Shown here one piece after another: positions 26,670-34,156 of a stretch of 64,000 bases of DNA. The stretch comes from CBDDEH01 sp965226865. GTDB taxonomy: Bacteria > Chloroflexota > Dehalococcoidia > Lucifugimonadales > JAGWBF01. The position numbers and the translations under genes are program-made. Under the pieces are notes generated by a model, which had not been told where the DNA came from, searched no databases, and saw only the letters and a program-made list of their open reading frames with translations. The stretch's first letter is position 1; every line of letters begins with the position of its first letter. The stretch lies in contig CBDDEH010000003.1 of the NCBI GenBank assembly GCA_965226865.1, forward strand, positions 62,001 to 126,000, given 5' to 3'.

Positions 26670-28393
26670 ATGTTCCGAATACGAGACCCGCAAGAGAGCC
26701 TCTGGCAGTCCCAGTTCCTGGTGACGCCGAAGAAGGCTAAGCGCCTGGAGAGAAGTTGGGCCGAGGTTTTCCGAAACGAGGCGCTCCCCCTGATTGACGA
26801 GGAGCGCTTTGCTCCCATGTACTGCGTGGACAACGGCCGTCCCAACCGGGCGGTGCAGACCGTCCTCGGGGTCCACCTCCTCAAAGAGATGTTCAACCTC
26901 ACCGACGATGAAGCTCTGGAACAACTAGAGTTCAACCCTTCGGCAAGCTCAGGGCAGGCTCTGCTCTGGCACCACGCCCTGCGGCTGGACATCGAGGAGA
27001 CCCACCTGCCCCAGAAGACCCTCCACAACTTCCGAGTTCGCCTGATGCAGCACGACGGTGGCCGGCTGGCTTTCCAGGAGACCACGGACCGGATCATCCA
27101 GGCGCTGGGCATACGCACCGGAAAGCAACGGCTGGACTCCACCCACATCATGAGCAACATCGCCACACTCACCCGGCTGGGCCTGTTCTGTGAGACGATG
27201 CGGTTGTTCCTGCGGGCCTTGCGCTGGGAGCACCCAGAGCTTCGCCCTGGGGTTCCGGAGGGCCTCCTAGGGCGCTATTTGAAGGAAGAAGACGAGGCGA
27301 CCCACTACGAGGACGCCCGCACGGGGGAGGGTCGGCGACGCCTTTCGGTCTGTGCCCGGGACCTCTACCGGCTGGTGGACCGGTTCCATGGCACGACTGC
27401 TGCCCAGCTGGAGGAGTACCGGCTGCTGGAGCGGCTGCTGCGGGAGCAGTGCCATGTGGGCAAACACCAGGACGGGCGCCCCAGGGACGATGACGACGAT
27501 GCTGGGGGATGCAAGGTGCCCGTGGCCTTGAAGGACCCGAAGCAGGTGTCCGCCGACTCGCTGCAATCGCCCCACGACCCGGATGTGACCTACAGCGGCC
27601 ACAAGGGGAAGGGGTACGAGGTGCAGGTGGCGGAGACCTCCACGAGGAGAACGCCACCCAGCTCATCACCCACGTGGAGGTGACCCCCTCGAGTGGGAGC
27701 GACACCGACGTGAGCGTGCCGGTCGTTGACGGGCTCGCGGAGCGGAAGGTCCGACCGGACGAGCTCTTCGCCGACACGGCGTATGGGTCGGGCCGCAATG
27801 CCTTCGAAGCCTCGCGCCGGGGAACGGAACTGGTGAGCCCGGTGGCGGGGTCGGCGCCGGGGAACTCGCACGAAGGAGAGGGTGACGGACCACCGCCGCT
27901 CACCGCCGCGGACTTTCAGATCGACGTCACAGGGGAGCAGGCCACGGCGTGCCCCGCCGGCCACCCGTCCATCGAGGAGTACGAGCTGAAGGATGCGCCG
28001 GAGCGGGTAGAGGTCCACTTTGCCGGGACAACATGCGAGCCCTGCCCCTTGCGATCCCGTTGCCCGGTGAAGCTGGACCGGCGTGCGGGGGCCTACGTCC
28101 TCAAGGCGGACCTGGTGAAGGTGAACATCGAGCGGCGCCGGAGGGCCGAGGCCACCGAGGAGTGGCGCAAGCGGTATGACATAAGGGCTGGTATCGAGGG
28201 AACGAACTCCGAGCTGAAGCGCGCCCACGGGCTTGGGCGCTTGCGGGTGCGAGGGGGCCGTCGGGTGCGGCTTGCCGTCTACCTGAAGGCGTTGGCGTGC
28301 AACTTCAAGCGGATGGTCCATGCACGCCTGGTGGAGATGGAGAACACGGCTCAGCGGGCGGTCGGGACGGTACCTGCGGTCGCGGCCGCATGA
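26670..28393 (+). pseudogene. IS1182-family transposase, frameshifted
   Basis: ATG 26670 follows GGGAGGGGAGG. The first part has the DUF772/InsH-like N-terminal domain (NRAVQTVLGVHLLKEMFNLTDDEAL) and QRLDSTHI, the first catalytic Asp. The frame is lost near 27637-27642: GYEVQVAET continues in another frame as HEENATQLITHVEV, which implies one missing base. The second part has DELFADTAYGS (second Asp), CPLRSRCP and the YDIRAGIEGTNSELKRAHGLGRLR block with the catalytic Glu. A short in-frame insertion at 26937-26958 is noted separately. Unless the break is a sequencing error, the element cannot move by itself. Confidence 0.85.
26937..26958 (+). repeat. Short dispersed repeat inserted in frame in the transposase gene
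   Basis: CCTTCGGCAAGCTCAGGGCA (plus GG) adds residues PSASSGQA between LEFN and LLWHHAL, where family members normally have none. The same sequence family (CTTCGACAAGCTCAGG-like, read in the other strand as CPELAEG) is known as a dispersed repeat in many bacterial genomes. Confidence 0.5.
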
Positions 28394-28703
28394 GGGCGCC
28401 GCTCCACAACTTCCACCGGGTGCCCTGAGCCACGGAAGGGGTACCGCAACGGGATCACGCTTGTCCTGAGCGCAGCAGATAGGGCGGTGAGGCCAGCAGC
28501 CGGCATCCCGTGGCCTCCTCCGCTCCAGACCACCTTCGCACGCCAGGGCTCATCTCAAACAGGCCTTGTTACGAGGGAATCAAGTTTGTTTCAACACATG
28601 CAAGAGCACTATCCGGACGCGGCGGTGGCCCGCGGACGGGGAGAGGAAAGGAAGAGTGGCGCACCCTCTATCTGGCGGTAAAGCCCTTTCTGGAGGAGGC
28701 GAA

Positions 28704-29000
28704 ATGAGCAGAACCCGAAACGGCACCTACGAACTCGAGCTCAAGCGCGTCGCTGAGGAGTTGCGCCTCGGCTCAGCCGGCAACTTCGAGGACATGATCG
28801 TTCAGCATTGCCTTAAGCGCCTCCAAGCCTGGGTGGCTGCTCATGGCACACCTCCGACCCTGAGCGACTTGGCGGATGGATTTGCTGTTTCACTAGATCT
28901 TACCCCGAATCCACCGAAGGACACCGATGGACGGCGTGAGGACAGCGGAAGGGGGTGGGTGAGGGAGCTACAGGGGAGATGGCCTGGGGTCTTGGGGTAG
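28704..29000 (+). CDS. Small unidentified protein, probably truncated by the IS1380-like element
   Basis: 98 residues from ATG 28704 with GGAGGAGG upstream. The first 66 codons look like a real helical protein (LELKRVAEELRLGSAGNF, IVQHCLKRLQAWVAAHG, SDLADGFAVSLDL). From 28904 on the frame reads through the terminal inverted repeat of the IS and ends in an arginine- and glycine-rich tail that is unlikely to be native. I do not recognise the N-terminal part. It is probably the 5' remnant of a longer gene. Confidence 0.5.
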   Translation: MSRTRNGTYELELKRVAEELRLGSAGNFEDMIVQHCLKRLQAWVAAHGTPPTLSDLADGFAVSLDLTPNPPKDTDGRREDSGRGWVRELQGRWPGVLG

Positions 29001-29160
29001 ATGGGAGGCCGGCGGACGGTCTTCAGTCGCCGCACAGGGCCCCTAAGGCCCTATGCGGGAGTTGCGATGCGCGGGATGGCGAGAGGATACGCAGCAGGGG
29101 ACTCTCGCGACCGGGGTGGCGCGAGATTGCGGGGACGTTGGGTCAGTTGCAGGCTGGCCG

Positions 29161-30488
29161 TCAGGCCGGGAACGGAATGGCTTGCAGCCGGGCCAAGGCG
29201 CGACTGAACTGGGTTTCCCAAGGCCAGCGCCGGGGGAGATGCAAAGTGAGGCGGCGCGCCGAGCGGGTGATCCGTCCCACCAGAGCGAAGACCCGCCGCC
29301 TGAGGGTCTTGGTGATCACGGTCCGCTCGCCCAGACCAATCCGCGCCGTCCAGCGGGCCAGGTTATGCGCCATCACCTGGACCGCCAGCCAGGCGCCGTT
29401 GGCGGCGAAGCGCCCCGACGGCATGTGGTTCAGCCCGACGCCGTACTTGAGGTCGCGTATGGCGTTCTCGACCTCGGCGTGGCGGCGATGGTCAGCCTCC
29501 AGTTCGAGCAACTCCCCGTCCCGGTCGGTGATGAAGCCGTGATAGCTGTATCTGGCGAAGAGGGCCAGCTGGGAACCGGGTGTCGGCTTCACCCGCCGGA
29601 CAATGAGCCGCGCCGGCGGGGCGTCCGGCTTGGTCTGGAACGGGGTGTAAGTCGTCTCGGCGACATCGGCGGCGCCGTCCATCCAGTGGGGAATGGGAGT
29701 CCAGTCCTCCTCTGGTATCGCCTCGATCAGGTCCCGCAGGCGGGCGCGCTGGCGGATGGCGATGGAGAAGCGGACATCCATCCGGCGGCAGACGGCGACC
29801 ACGGCGTGGGCGTAGAAGCCGCTGTCGGCCCGCACCGTGAGTTGGCCCCTGGCCCCGCAGTAGCGCACCCGTCCCACCGTCTCACGCAGGAAGTGGGCGG
29901 CGCCACGGGCGGTGTTGGCCCGGCCCTCGCGCAGCCGGGACATCAGCACGTCTCCGGTGCCGGCGGCAATGGCCAGCAGCGGGTGATAGCCCCGCGGGCG
30001 CCGGTATAGCCGTGGTGGCGGGCGCCCTCCTTGGCCAGTCCGTAGGTCTCGCAGATGGTGGAATCGAGGTCGATGGTGAACGGCGCGTCGCCGGGTCCCG
30101 CCCCGGCCTGCCAGGCCCGGGCCAACAACTGGCGGCTCACCCGGTCCAGTTGACGGACGTGGCCCCACCGGAAGCTGCGCAGGAAGGTCCCCAGGGTGGA
30201 TGGCGCCTTAGCCGTGCCGCCCAGGGTGCAGGCCGTCCCCCCGGTGCGCAACACATCGGCGTCGTCAATGCAGTCGCCCCCAGCCAGCGCAGACGCCACC
30301 AGCGTCAGCATCTTGTCCCCAGTGTTCGCCCGTCCCGGCGCTCCGCCGAGGTCAAGGTGATGGTCGACGAGTTCCCGCAGGCCCAGGTGCCGGGCTAGGG
30401 TGGCCGGCAGGATCAGCCCGGCATTGGCCACCAGGCGATGGTCGTCAAAGAGGATGCGGATACGGTCGGGTTTGTTCTGTGGCAGCAT
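29161..30488 (-). pseudogene. IS1380-family transposase, frameshifted
   Basis: ATG 30488 opens an N-terminal part with ARHLGLRELVDHHLDLG and IDLDSTICETYG (first catalytic Asp). The frame breaks near 29995 in a run of four G: HHGYTGAR should continue GYHPLLAIAAG, which lies in the neighbouring frame. The rest has VRADSGFY (second Asp), IRDLKYGVGLNHMPSGRFAANGAWL with the preceding Glu (VENAIRD), and ends at 29161. All three DDE residues survive, but in two frames, so the copy is non-functional unless the break is a sequencing error. Confidence 0.85.
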
Positions 30489-30493
30489 CTATT

Positions 30494-30559
30494 GGGTGCT
30501 CCTTGTTTCCGGGCGGGTTTCTGTTCCAAAACCATTATCCCAGATTCAGAGGAGCACCC
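30494..30559. repeat. Inverted repeat upstream of the IS1380-like transposase start
   Basis: GGGTGCTCC (30494-30502) and GGAGCACCC (30551-30559) are perfect inverted copies 48 bases apart, just inside the IS and directly upstream of the transposase ATG on the minus strand. They may hold a transposase operator or a hairpin that blocks read-through from outside. Confidence 0.4.
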
Positions 30560-30609
30560 GCTGGCTTCTTCAATGGCTGTCCCCAAGGACGTCCTTCGGT
30601 GGATTCGGG

Positions 30610-31365
30610 TTAAACCAACTGCTTCAGTCAAAAATCTCGGATGGGCTACAAGCACAAGAAGCCGTCTACTTGGAGAACGCGGCTATCAGAGAGAACCAGA
30701 TCAGGAGTCGCATTGTCGGTCTTCAGGAGCTGATAAAGAAACGTATCTCCGAGTACTTATACGGTCAGGTCCAATCTAAATTGCTGTCGTTGCAACACAG
30801 GCTGGACAGGGTCCAGCAACTTGGTCCCAACGACCATCAAAAAGCAACGGCGTTGCTGCAGGAGATCAGAGTCGAACTTCGCACCATTCAAGAACAAGGG
30901 TTGAGACGCGCCAGTCTCAAGCTTTATCCTCCCACGCTTAATCAGGGGCTGGTCAGTTCGCTTAGAGGGCTGGTGGACATTGTCAGTGACACCTTAGACG
31001 TGAAGCTCAGCATCGAACCTGAGGTCGAAGGCTGGGAAGAGTATGACTGGAGAGCATTCCCCGAAGAACATAAGGTAGTTCTATACCGGATCGCTGAAGA
31101 GGCCCTGGATAATGTCGTCCAGCACGCTAAGACGAACTCCGCTCAGGTAACGTTGGGTATATTGGACCCTGGGCACATCCATCTGGAAGTAGCTGACGTA
31201 GGCTGTGGGTTCGAGCCCCAAACCGCAGACTCTGCGCTTGGCCTGCTGGCGATGAAAGAGTACGCTAAGTCCGCAGGAGGGACCTGCCAGGTCGAGAGTA
31301 CTCCGGGAAAGGGTACTAGAGTCCACGTTGTCTTGGCTCTGCCGGTAGAGTCAGAGACTCGATAA
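30610..31365 (+). pseudogene. 3' fragment of a NarL/LiaS-type sensor histidine kinase
   Basis: From the IS edge at 30610 the frame reads about 250 residues to TAA near 31365. It contains a dimerisation-type segment (RSRIVGLQELIKKRISEYLYGQVQSKLLSLQ) and a HATPase_c domain (VVLYRIAEEALDNVVQHAKTNSAQ, ADVGCGFEP, GLLAMKEYAKSAGG, STPGKGTRV). The sensor part is missing. The phospho-acceptor position, His in the ELHD/YLHG motif of related proteins, is Tyr here (EYLYG). No start codon or promoter is seen; it is an IS-truncated remnant. Confidence 0.75.
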
Positions 31366-31473
31366 TCAAACGTCTGAGCGATCCACTTACCGGCTCCAAC
31401 TCATCAACGTAAGAAACATTCAGCAGACCAGTTCGACTTTCACGATCGCAACAGTGGCGCTTCGTGACTTCCC

Positions 31474-31502
31474 TTGACCATTGGCTATAATTCAACTAGA
31501 CT
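31474..31502 (+). promoter_or_regulatory. Possible promoter of the MBL-fold gene at 31616
   Basis: TTGACC at 31474, 17-base spacer, TAGACT at 31497-31502. A TATAAT at 31486 overlaps the spacer but has no -35 at proper distance. The rest of the 250-base gap shows nothing recognisable. Confidence 0.4.
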
Positions 31503-31615
31503 CGTGTTCAATTTTGGTCTGGTTTTAGGGCTGATGGCTATAAACGCCAGCGGCATATTGAACTTCTTCCGTAACCGGCGCTGGTTTGATCTTACAGCTT
31601 TATCTAGGAGATTGA

Positions 31616-32392
31616 ATGCAGGTTCGAGTAATCGGCGCTCACCAGCTTGAGACTCCGAACACGCGCCATACATGCTTTTTAGTGGATGAAGTCTTAGCAA
31701 TCGATGCTGGCTCTTTGGTAACGGCCCTGACGCTTCATGAACAGAAGAAGATCAAGGCCATTCTGCTGACCCACCGTCACCTTGACCATCTGCGAGACGT
31801 GCCAGGTTTGGGCCTTCTAACACTATATGAGGGCGGCACCATCCCGATATATTCTCTTGCAGAGACGTTGGAGATTTTGAAGTCCAAGTTGATGGATGGA
31901 GTCCTTTATCCCGACTTCACAAAGGATTTAACGAATCTTGGGCCAAAATACAGCCTAAAACCCGTCTCCCCCGGAGAACTAATAGAAGTGTTGGAATATG
32001 AGGTCCACGCAGTCTCGGTCCCCCATGCCGCCCCAACGTTGGGTTACATAGTTAGACGGCCCGGTGGACGTTCCTTCGCCTATTGTGGTGATACGGGAGG
32101 CGGTATACTCCCGTTCTTTCAAGACCTTTTCAAGCCTGATCCTATCTTTGTAGAGGTGAGTTTCGCTGATAGGGGAGAGGAGTTGGCCAAACTGACCGGA
32201 CACCTAACGCCGAATTTACTGCGTCAGGAGCTGGCAGAAGCAATCGAGCACAAGCTGAACATTCCCCGAGTGATGATAGTCCACAGGAATCCTGAGCATG
32301 ATGAGGAGATCGAAGCCGAGATATCTGACGTGTCCAGAGAGTTAGGGATCGAAGTCACTCTCGCTCACGAAGATATGGTCTTTGACATCTAG
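31616..32392 (+). CDS. MBL-fold metallohydrolase (RNase Z/class-II cAMP phosphodiesterase-like)
   Basis: 258 residues, CTAGGAG upstream of ATG 31616. The metallo-beta-lactamase motif is THRHLDH (His53, His55, Asp57, His58), with VPHAAPTLGYIV, YCGDTGGG and a final MIVHRNPEHDEEI supplying the later ligands. The N-terminal VRVIGAHQLETPNTRHTCFLVDEVLAIDAG is typical of class-II cyclic-nucleotide phosphodiesterase and tRNase Z-like members. The exact substrate cannot be read. It is intact and sits between the kinase fragment and an RNase-domain remnant. Confidence 0.8.
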   Translation: MQVRVIGAHQLETPNTRHTCFLVDEVLAIDAGSLVTALTLHEQKKIKAILLTHRHLDHLRDVPGLGLLTLYEGGTIPIYSLAETLEILKSKLMDGVLYPDFTKDLTNLGPKYSLKPVSPGELIEVLEYEVHAVSVPHAAPTLGYIVRRPGGRSFAYCGDTGGGILPFFQDLFKPDPIFVEVSFADRGEELAKLTGHLTPNLLRQELAEAIEHKLNIPRVMIVHRNPEHDEEIEAEISDVSRELGIEVTLAHEDMVFDI

Positions 32393-32422
32393 CACCGACT
32401 ATTCCATATTCAACAGCCCTCT

Positions 32423-32596
32423 ATGGCAACGCCCAGTCAATCTGACAACTGTCCAACCACAAGCGAGCCACGGTTTATAGTCGACGTTAACGTCGGGAGA
32501 TTAGCCACGTGGCTAATGGCGATGGGTTATGGGCATCTACTGGCGCAGTACCCACTGGGAGAACATGGCCAGACAACTTGCCGATCTGAAGACTAG
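32423..32596 (+). pseudogene. Mut7-C RNase-domain-like remnant
   Basis: A 57-codon frame from ATG 32423 to TAG 32594 contains FIVDVNVGRLATWLMAMGY, which matches the start of the Mut7-C RNase domain (FIVDxxLGRLAxWLRxLGYD, PIN-like with catalytic Asp). The expected remainder of about 130 residues is missing. After MGY another frame reads WRSTHWENMARQLADLKTSS and ends on the start of the next gene (ATGACTAG), so a frameshift as well as a deletion is likely. No ribosome site is seen. I regard it as a gene relic. Confidence 0.4.
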
Positions 32597-32601
32597 CTCG
32601 C

Positions 32602-33729
32602 ATGACTAGGAAGAACGCATTTCTATACAATGAACAACTTTCTCGCCACGTATTGCGGGATGATCACCCCTTGAAAGCAACGCGGCTCAGGCACACCTAC
32701 GAATTACTAGAAGCTTATGACGCCTTCGGTACCGAAAGTTCCAATGTCGTAGAACCAAGGCTAGCTACCGAGCAAGAGATTCAGAGCGTACATGATCCCG
32801 AATACGTCAGCGCGGTCAGAAGCTTAAGCAGCGGAGAGACTAAGTACAACCCAGCCAGATTCAATTTTGGCGCCTCGGGGGACAACCCTATTTACGAAGG
32901 CATCTACGAGGCTTCGGCTCTAAGTACCGGAGCCAGCGTTGTAGCGGCCGAATTGATCGGCGACGGTCAGAAGGACGTCGCCTTCAACGTATCCGGTGGC
33001 CTGCATCACGCTGCCCGCGATCATGCATCGGGGTTCTGTGTGTTCAATGATCCCGCAATAGCTATCCAATATCTCGTTGGGATGGGATTGAAAGTAGCGT
33101 ACGTGGACATAGATGCCCACCACGGCGATGGCGTGCAGAGCGCCTTTTATGACACCGATCAGGTGCTCACAATATCCATCCACGAATCGGGTAAATTCCT
33201 GTTTCCAGGGACTGGTTTTGTCGATGAGCTGGGCACTGGTCCCGGGAAAGGGCATTCGGTCAACATCCCTTTGTACCCATACACGGACGACGCCATCTAT
33301 TTGTGGGCGTTCCGCGAGCTGGTTCCGCCTTTGATTAATGCGTTCAAACCCGACGTGCTGGTTACTCAGTTGGGTATCGACAGCCACTTCGATGATCCGC
33401 TGTCCCACCTGTCCATTTCATCCCGAGCCTTTAGCGAGGCCGTCAAGGAGTTTTCTCGAATGGGACTACCGTGGTTGGCGCTAGGCGGCGGCGGCTATGA
33501 CCTGAGCGCAGTTGCAAGGTGCTGGACACTGGCTTATGGAATCATGATAGAAATTGACTGGCTTGACGACATTCCAGAGACATACAAAGACAAGTATGGC
33601 TTGAAGCACCTCCGTGATTCACCCACATCACCAGGAGATCCTAAAGTTCGGGAAGGCGCCAGGAGCTTCGCCGAAGATACCGTGGAACAGGTAAAGCGGC
33701 TGATCTTCCTGATCCACAATCTGAGCTAG
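32602..33729 (+). CDS. Histone-deacetylase-fold protein (AcuC-like)
   Basis: 375 residues with all family features: GGLHHAARDHASGFCVFND (catalytic His135/His136), VDIDAHHGDG (zinc ligands Asp171 and His173), HESGKFLFPGTG, and LGIDSHFDDPLSHL followed by LGGGGYD (Tyr). In Bacillus AcuC removes acetyl groups from acetyl-CoA synthetase; relatives act on acetylated lysines, polyamines or other amides. The neighbourhood gives no direct hint, as no acs gene is nearby. The gene ends at a strong bidirectional terminator. The ribosome site before ATG 32602 is weak. Confidence 0.88.
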   Translation: MTRKNAFLYNEQLSRHVLRDDHPLKATRLRHTYELLEAYDAFGTESSNVVEPRLATEQEIQSVHDPEYVSAVRSLSSGETKYNPARFNFGASGDNPIYEGIYEASALSTGASVVAAELIGDGQKDVAFNVSGGLHHAARDHASGFCVFNDPAIAIQYLVGMGLKVAYVDIDAHHGDGVQSAFYDTDQVLTISIHESGKFLFPGTGFVDELGTGPGKGHSVNIPLYPYTDDAIYLWAFRELVPPLINAFKPDVLVTQLGIDSHFDDPLSHLSISSRAFSEAVKEFSRMGLPWLALGGGGYDLSAVARCWTLAYGIMIEIDWLDDIPETYKDKYGLKHLRDSPTSPGDPKVREGARSFAEDTVEQVKRLIFLIHNLS

Positions 33730-33730
33730 A

Positions 33731-33763
33731 AAATAAGAGCCCCCGGGTCGGGGGCTCTTATTT
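33731..33763. terminator. Bidirectional intrinsic terminator
   Basis: AAATAAGAGCCCCCG and CGGGGGCTCTTATTT form a perfect 15-bp stem with a 3-base loop (GGT). The A-tract on one side and T-tract on the other serve the rightward acuC-like gene, whose stop overlaps its edge, and the leftward dnaK operon ending at 33781. Confidence 0.9.
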
Positions 33764-33780
33764 CAGATTTGTCAGAGATT

Positions 33781-34074
33781 CTAGTTGGAGCGACGTTCCG
33801 CTGTTAACAGGTTTTTAGCCTCATGCTCAACACCGTTCTCCACGCAGCTACGAAAGGCGGAGTAAGTCGCCTTGTCGATAGCCTTAACGAGCCATTGTTC
33901 GCACGAAGGATCGGCCAGATAGCTATTCTTCAAGTTTATGAGACGGTCTAGGGAACCTAAATAGTGAGATTGTAGCTGGGTAAAGGCATGAGCCTCCACT
34001 TTGACCTCACCACTATTTCCTGGTTGAACCTTCTCCTTTTCGCTTATGTCCCTACGTTTTGTCACCCAACTCAC
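33781..34074 (-). CDS. Small protein of unknown function, last gene of the dnaK operon
   Basis: 97 residues if started at GTG 34074; GTG three codons later has AAGGTGAG at better distance and may be the true start. It is charged, with a helical middle (FTQLQSHYLGSLDRLINLKNSYLADP) and LVKAIDKATYSAFRSCVENGVEHEA. It shows no similarity that I recognise to DnaJ, which often occupies this place. It lies 82 bases after dnaK on the same strand and ends 18 bases before the shared terminator, so it is likely cotranscribed with the heat-shock genes. Confidence 0.6.
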   Translation of the reverse strand: MSWVTKRRDISEKEKVQPGNSGEVKVEAHAFTQLQSHYLGSLDRLINLKNSYLADPSCEQWLVKAIDKATYSAFRSCVENGVEHEAKNLLTAERRSN

Positions 34075-34156
34075 CTTGCCTTAAGCATCGAGCCTATATG
34101 TCTAGTATCACACTATCTCCTCAAAAGTTACAAGCCGTTAACGCCCGAATCCCGCT

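Larger units (their letters stand above)
26584..28574 (+). mobile_element. IS1182-like insertion sequence (ends approximate)
   Basis: The stretch is GC-rich compared with the flanks and carries an IS1182-type transposase gene. Exact ends are uncertain. The left boundary TCGTAAAAACCCC (26584) and, in inverted orientation, TCGTAACAAGGCC (28574 reading leftward) are similar. CTTGATT also precedes both, so the imperfect inverted repeat may extend a further ten bases outward. No clear target-site duplication is visible. The left end lies against the GNAT-like pseudogene. Confidence 0.55.
28904..30609 (-). mobile_element. IS1380-like insertion sequence with 19-bp terminal inverted repeats
   Basis: CCCGAATCCACCGAAGGAC at 28904-28922 is repeated exactly in inverted orientation at 30591-30609, spanning 1706 bp around an IS1380-type transposase gene read on the minus strand. 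Flanks are TTAC on the left and TTAA on the right, a possible near-duplicate target site. The element separates a truncated small gene on the left from a 5'-less sensor-kinase fragment on the right. Confidence 0.75.

Noticed and set aside
27590..28321. Minus-strand frames opposite the IS1182-like transposase
   Set aside because: They are shadows in GC-rich DNA; the plus strand carries the recognisable DDE motifs.
29053..30009. Long plus-strand frame (318 codons) opposite the IS1380-like transposase
   Set aside because: It is a GC-driven shadow of the transposase with no start signal or recognisable protein.
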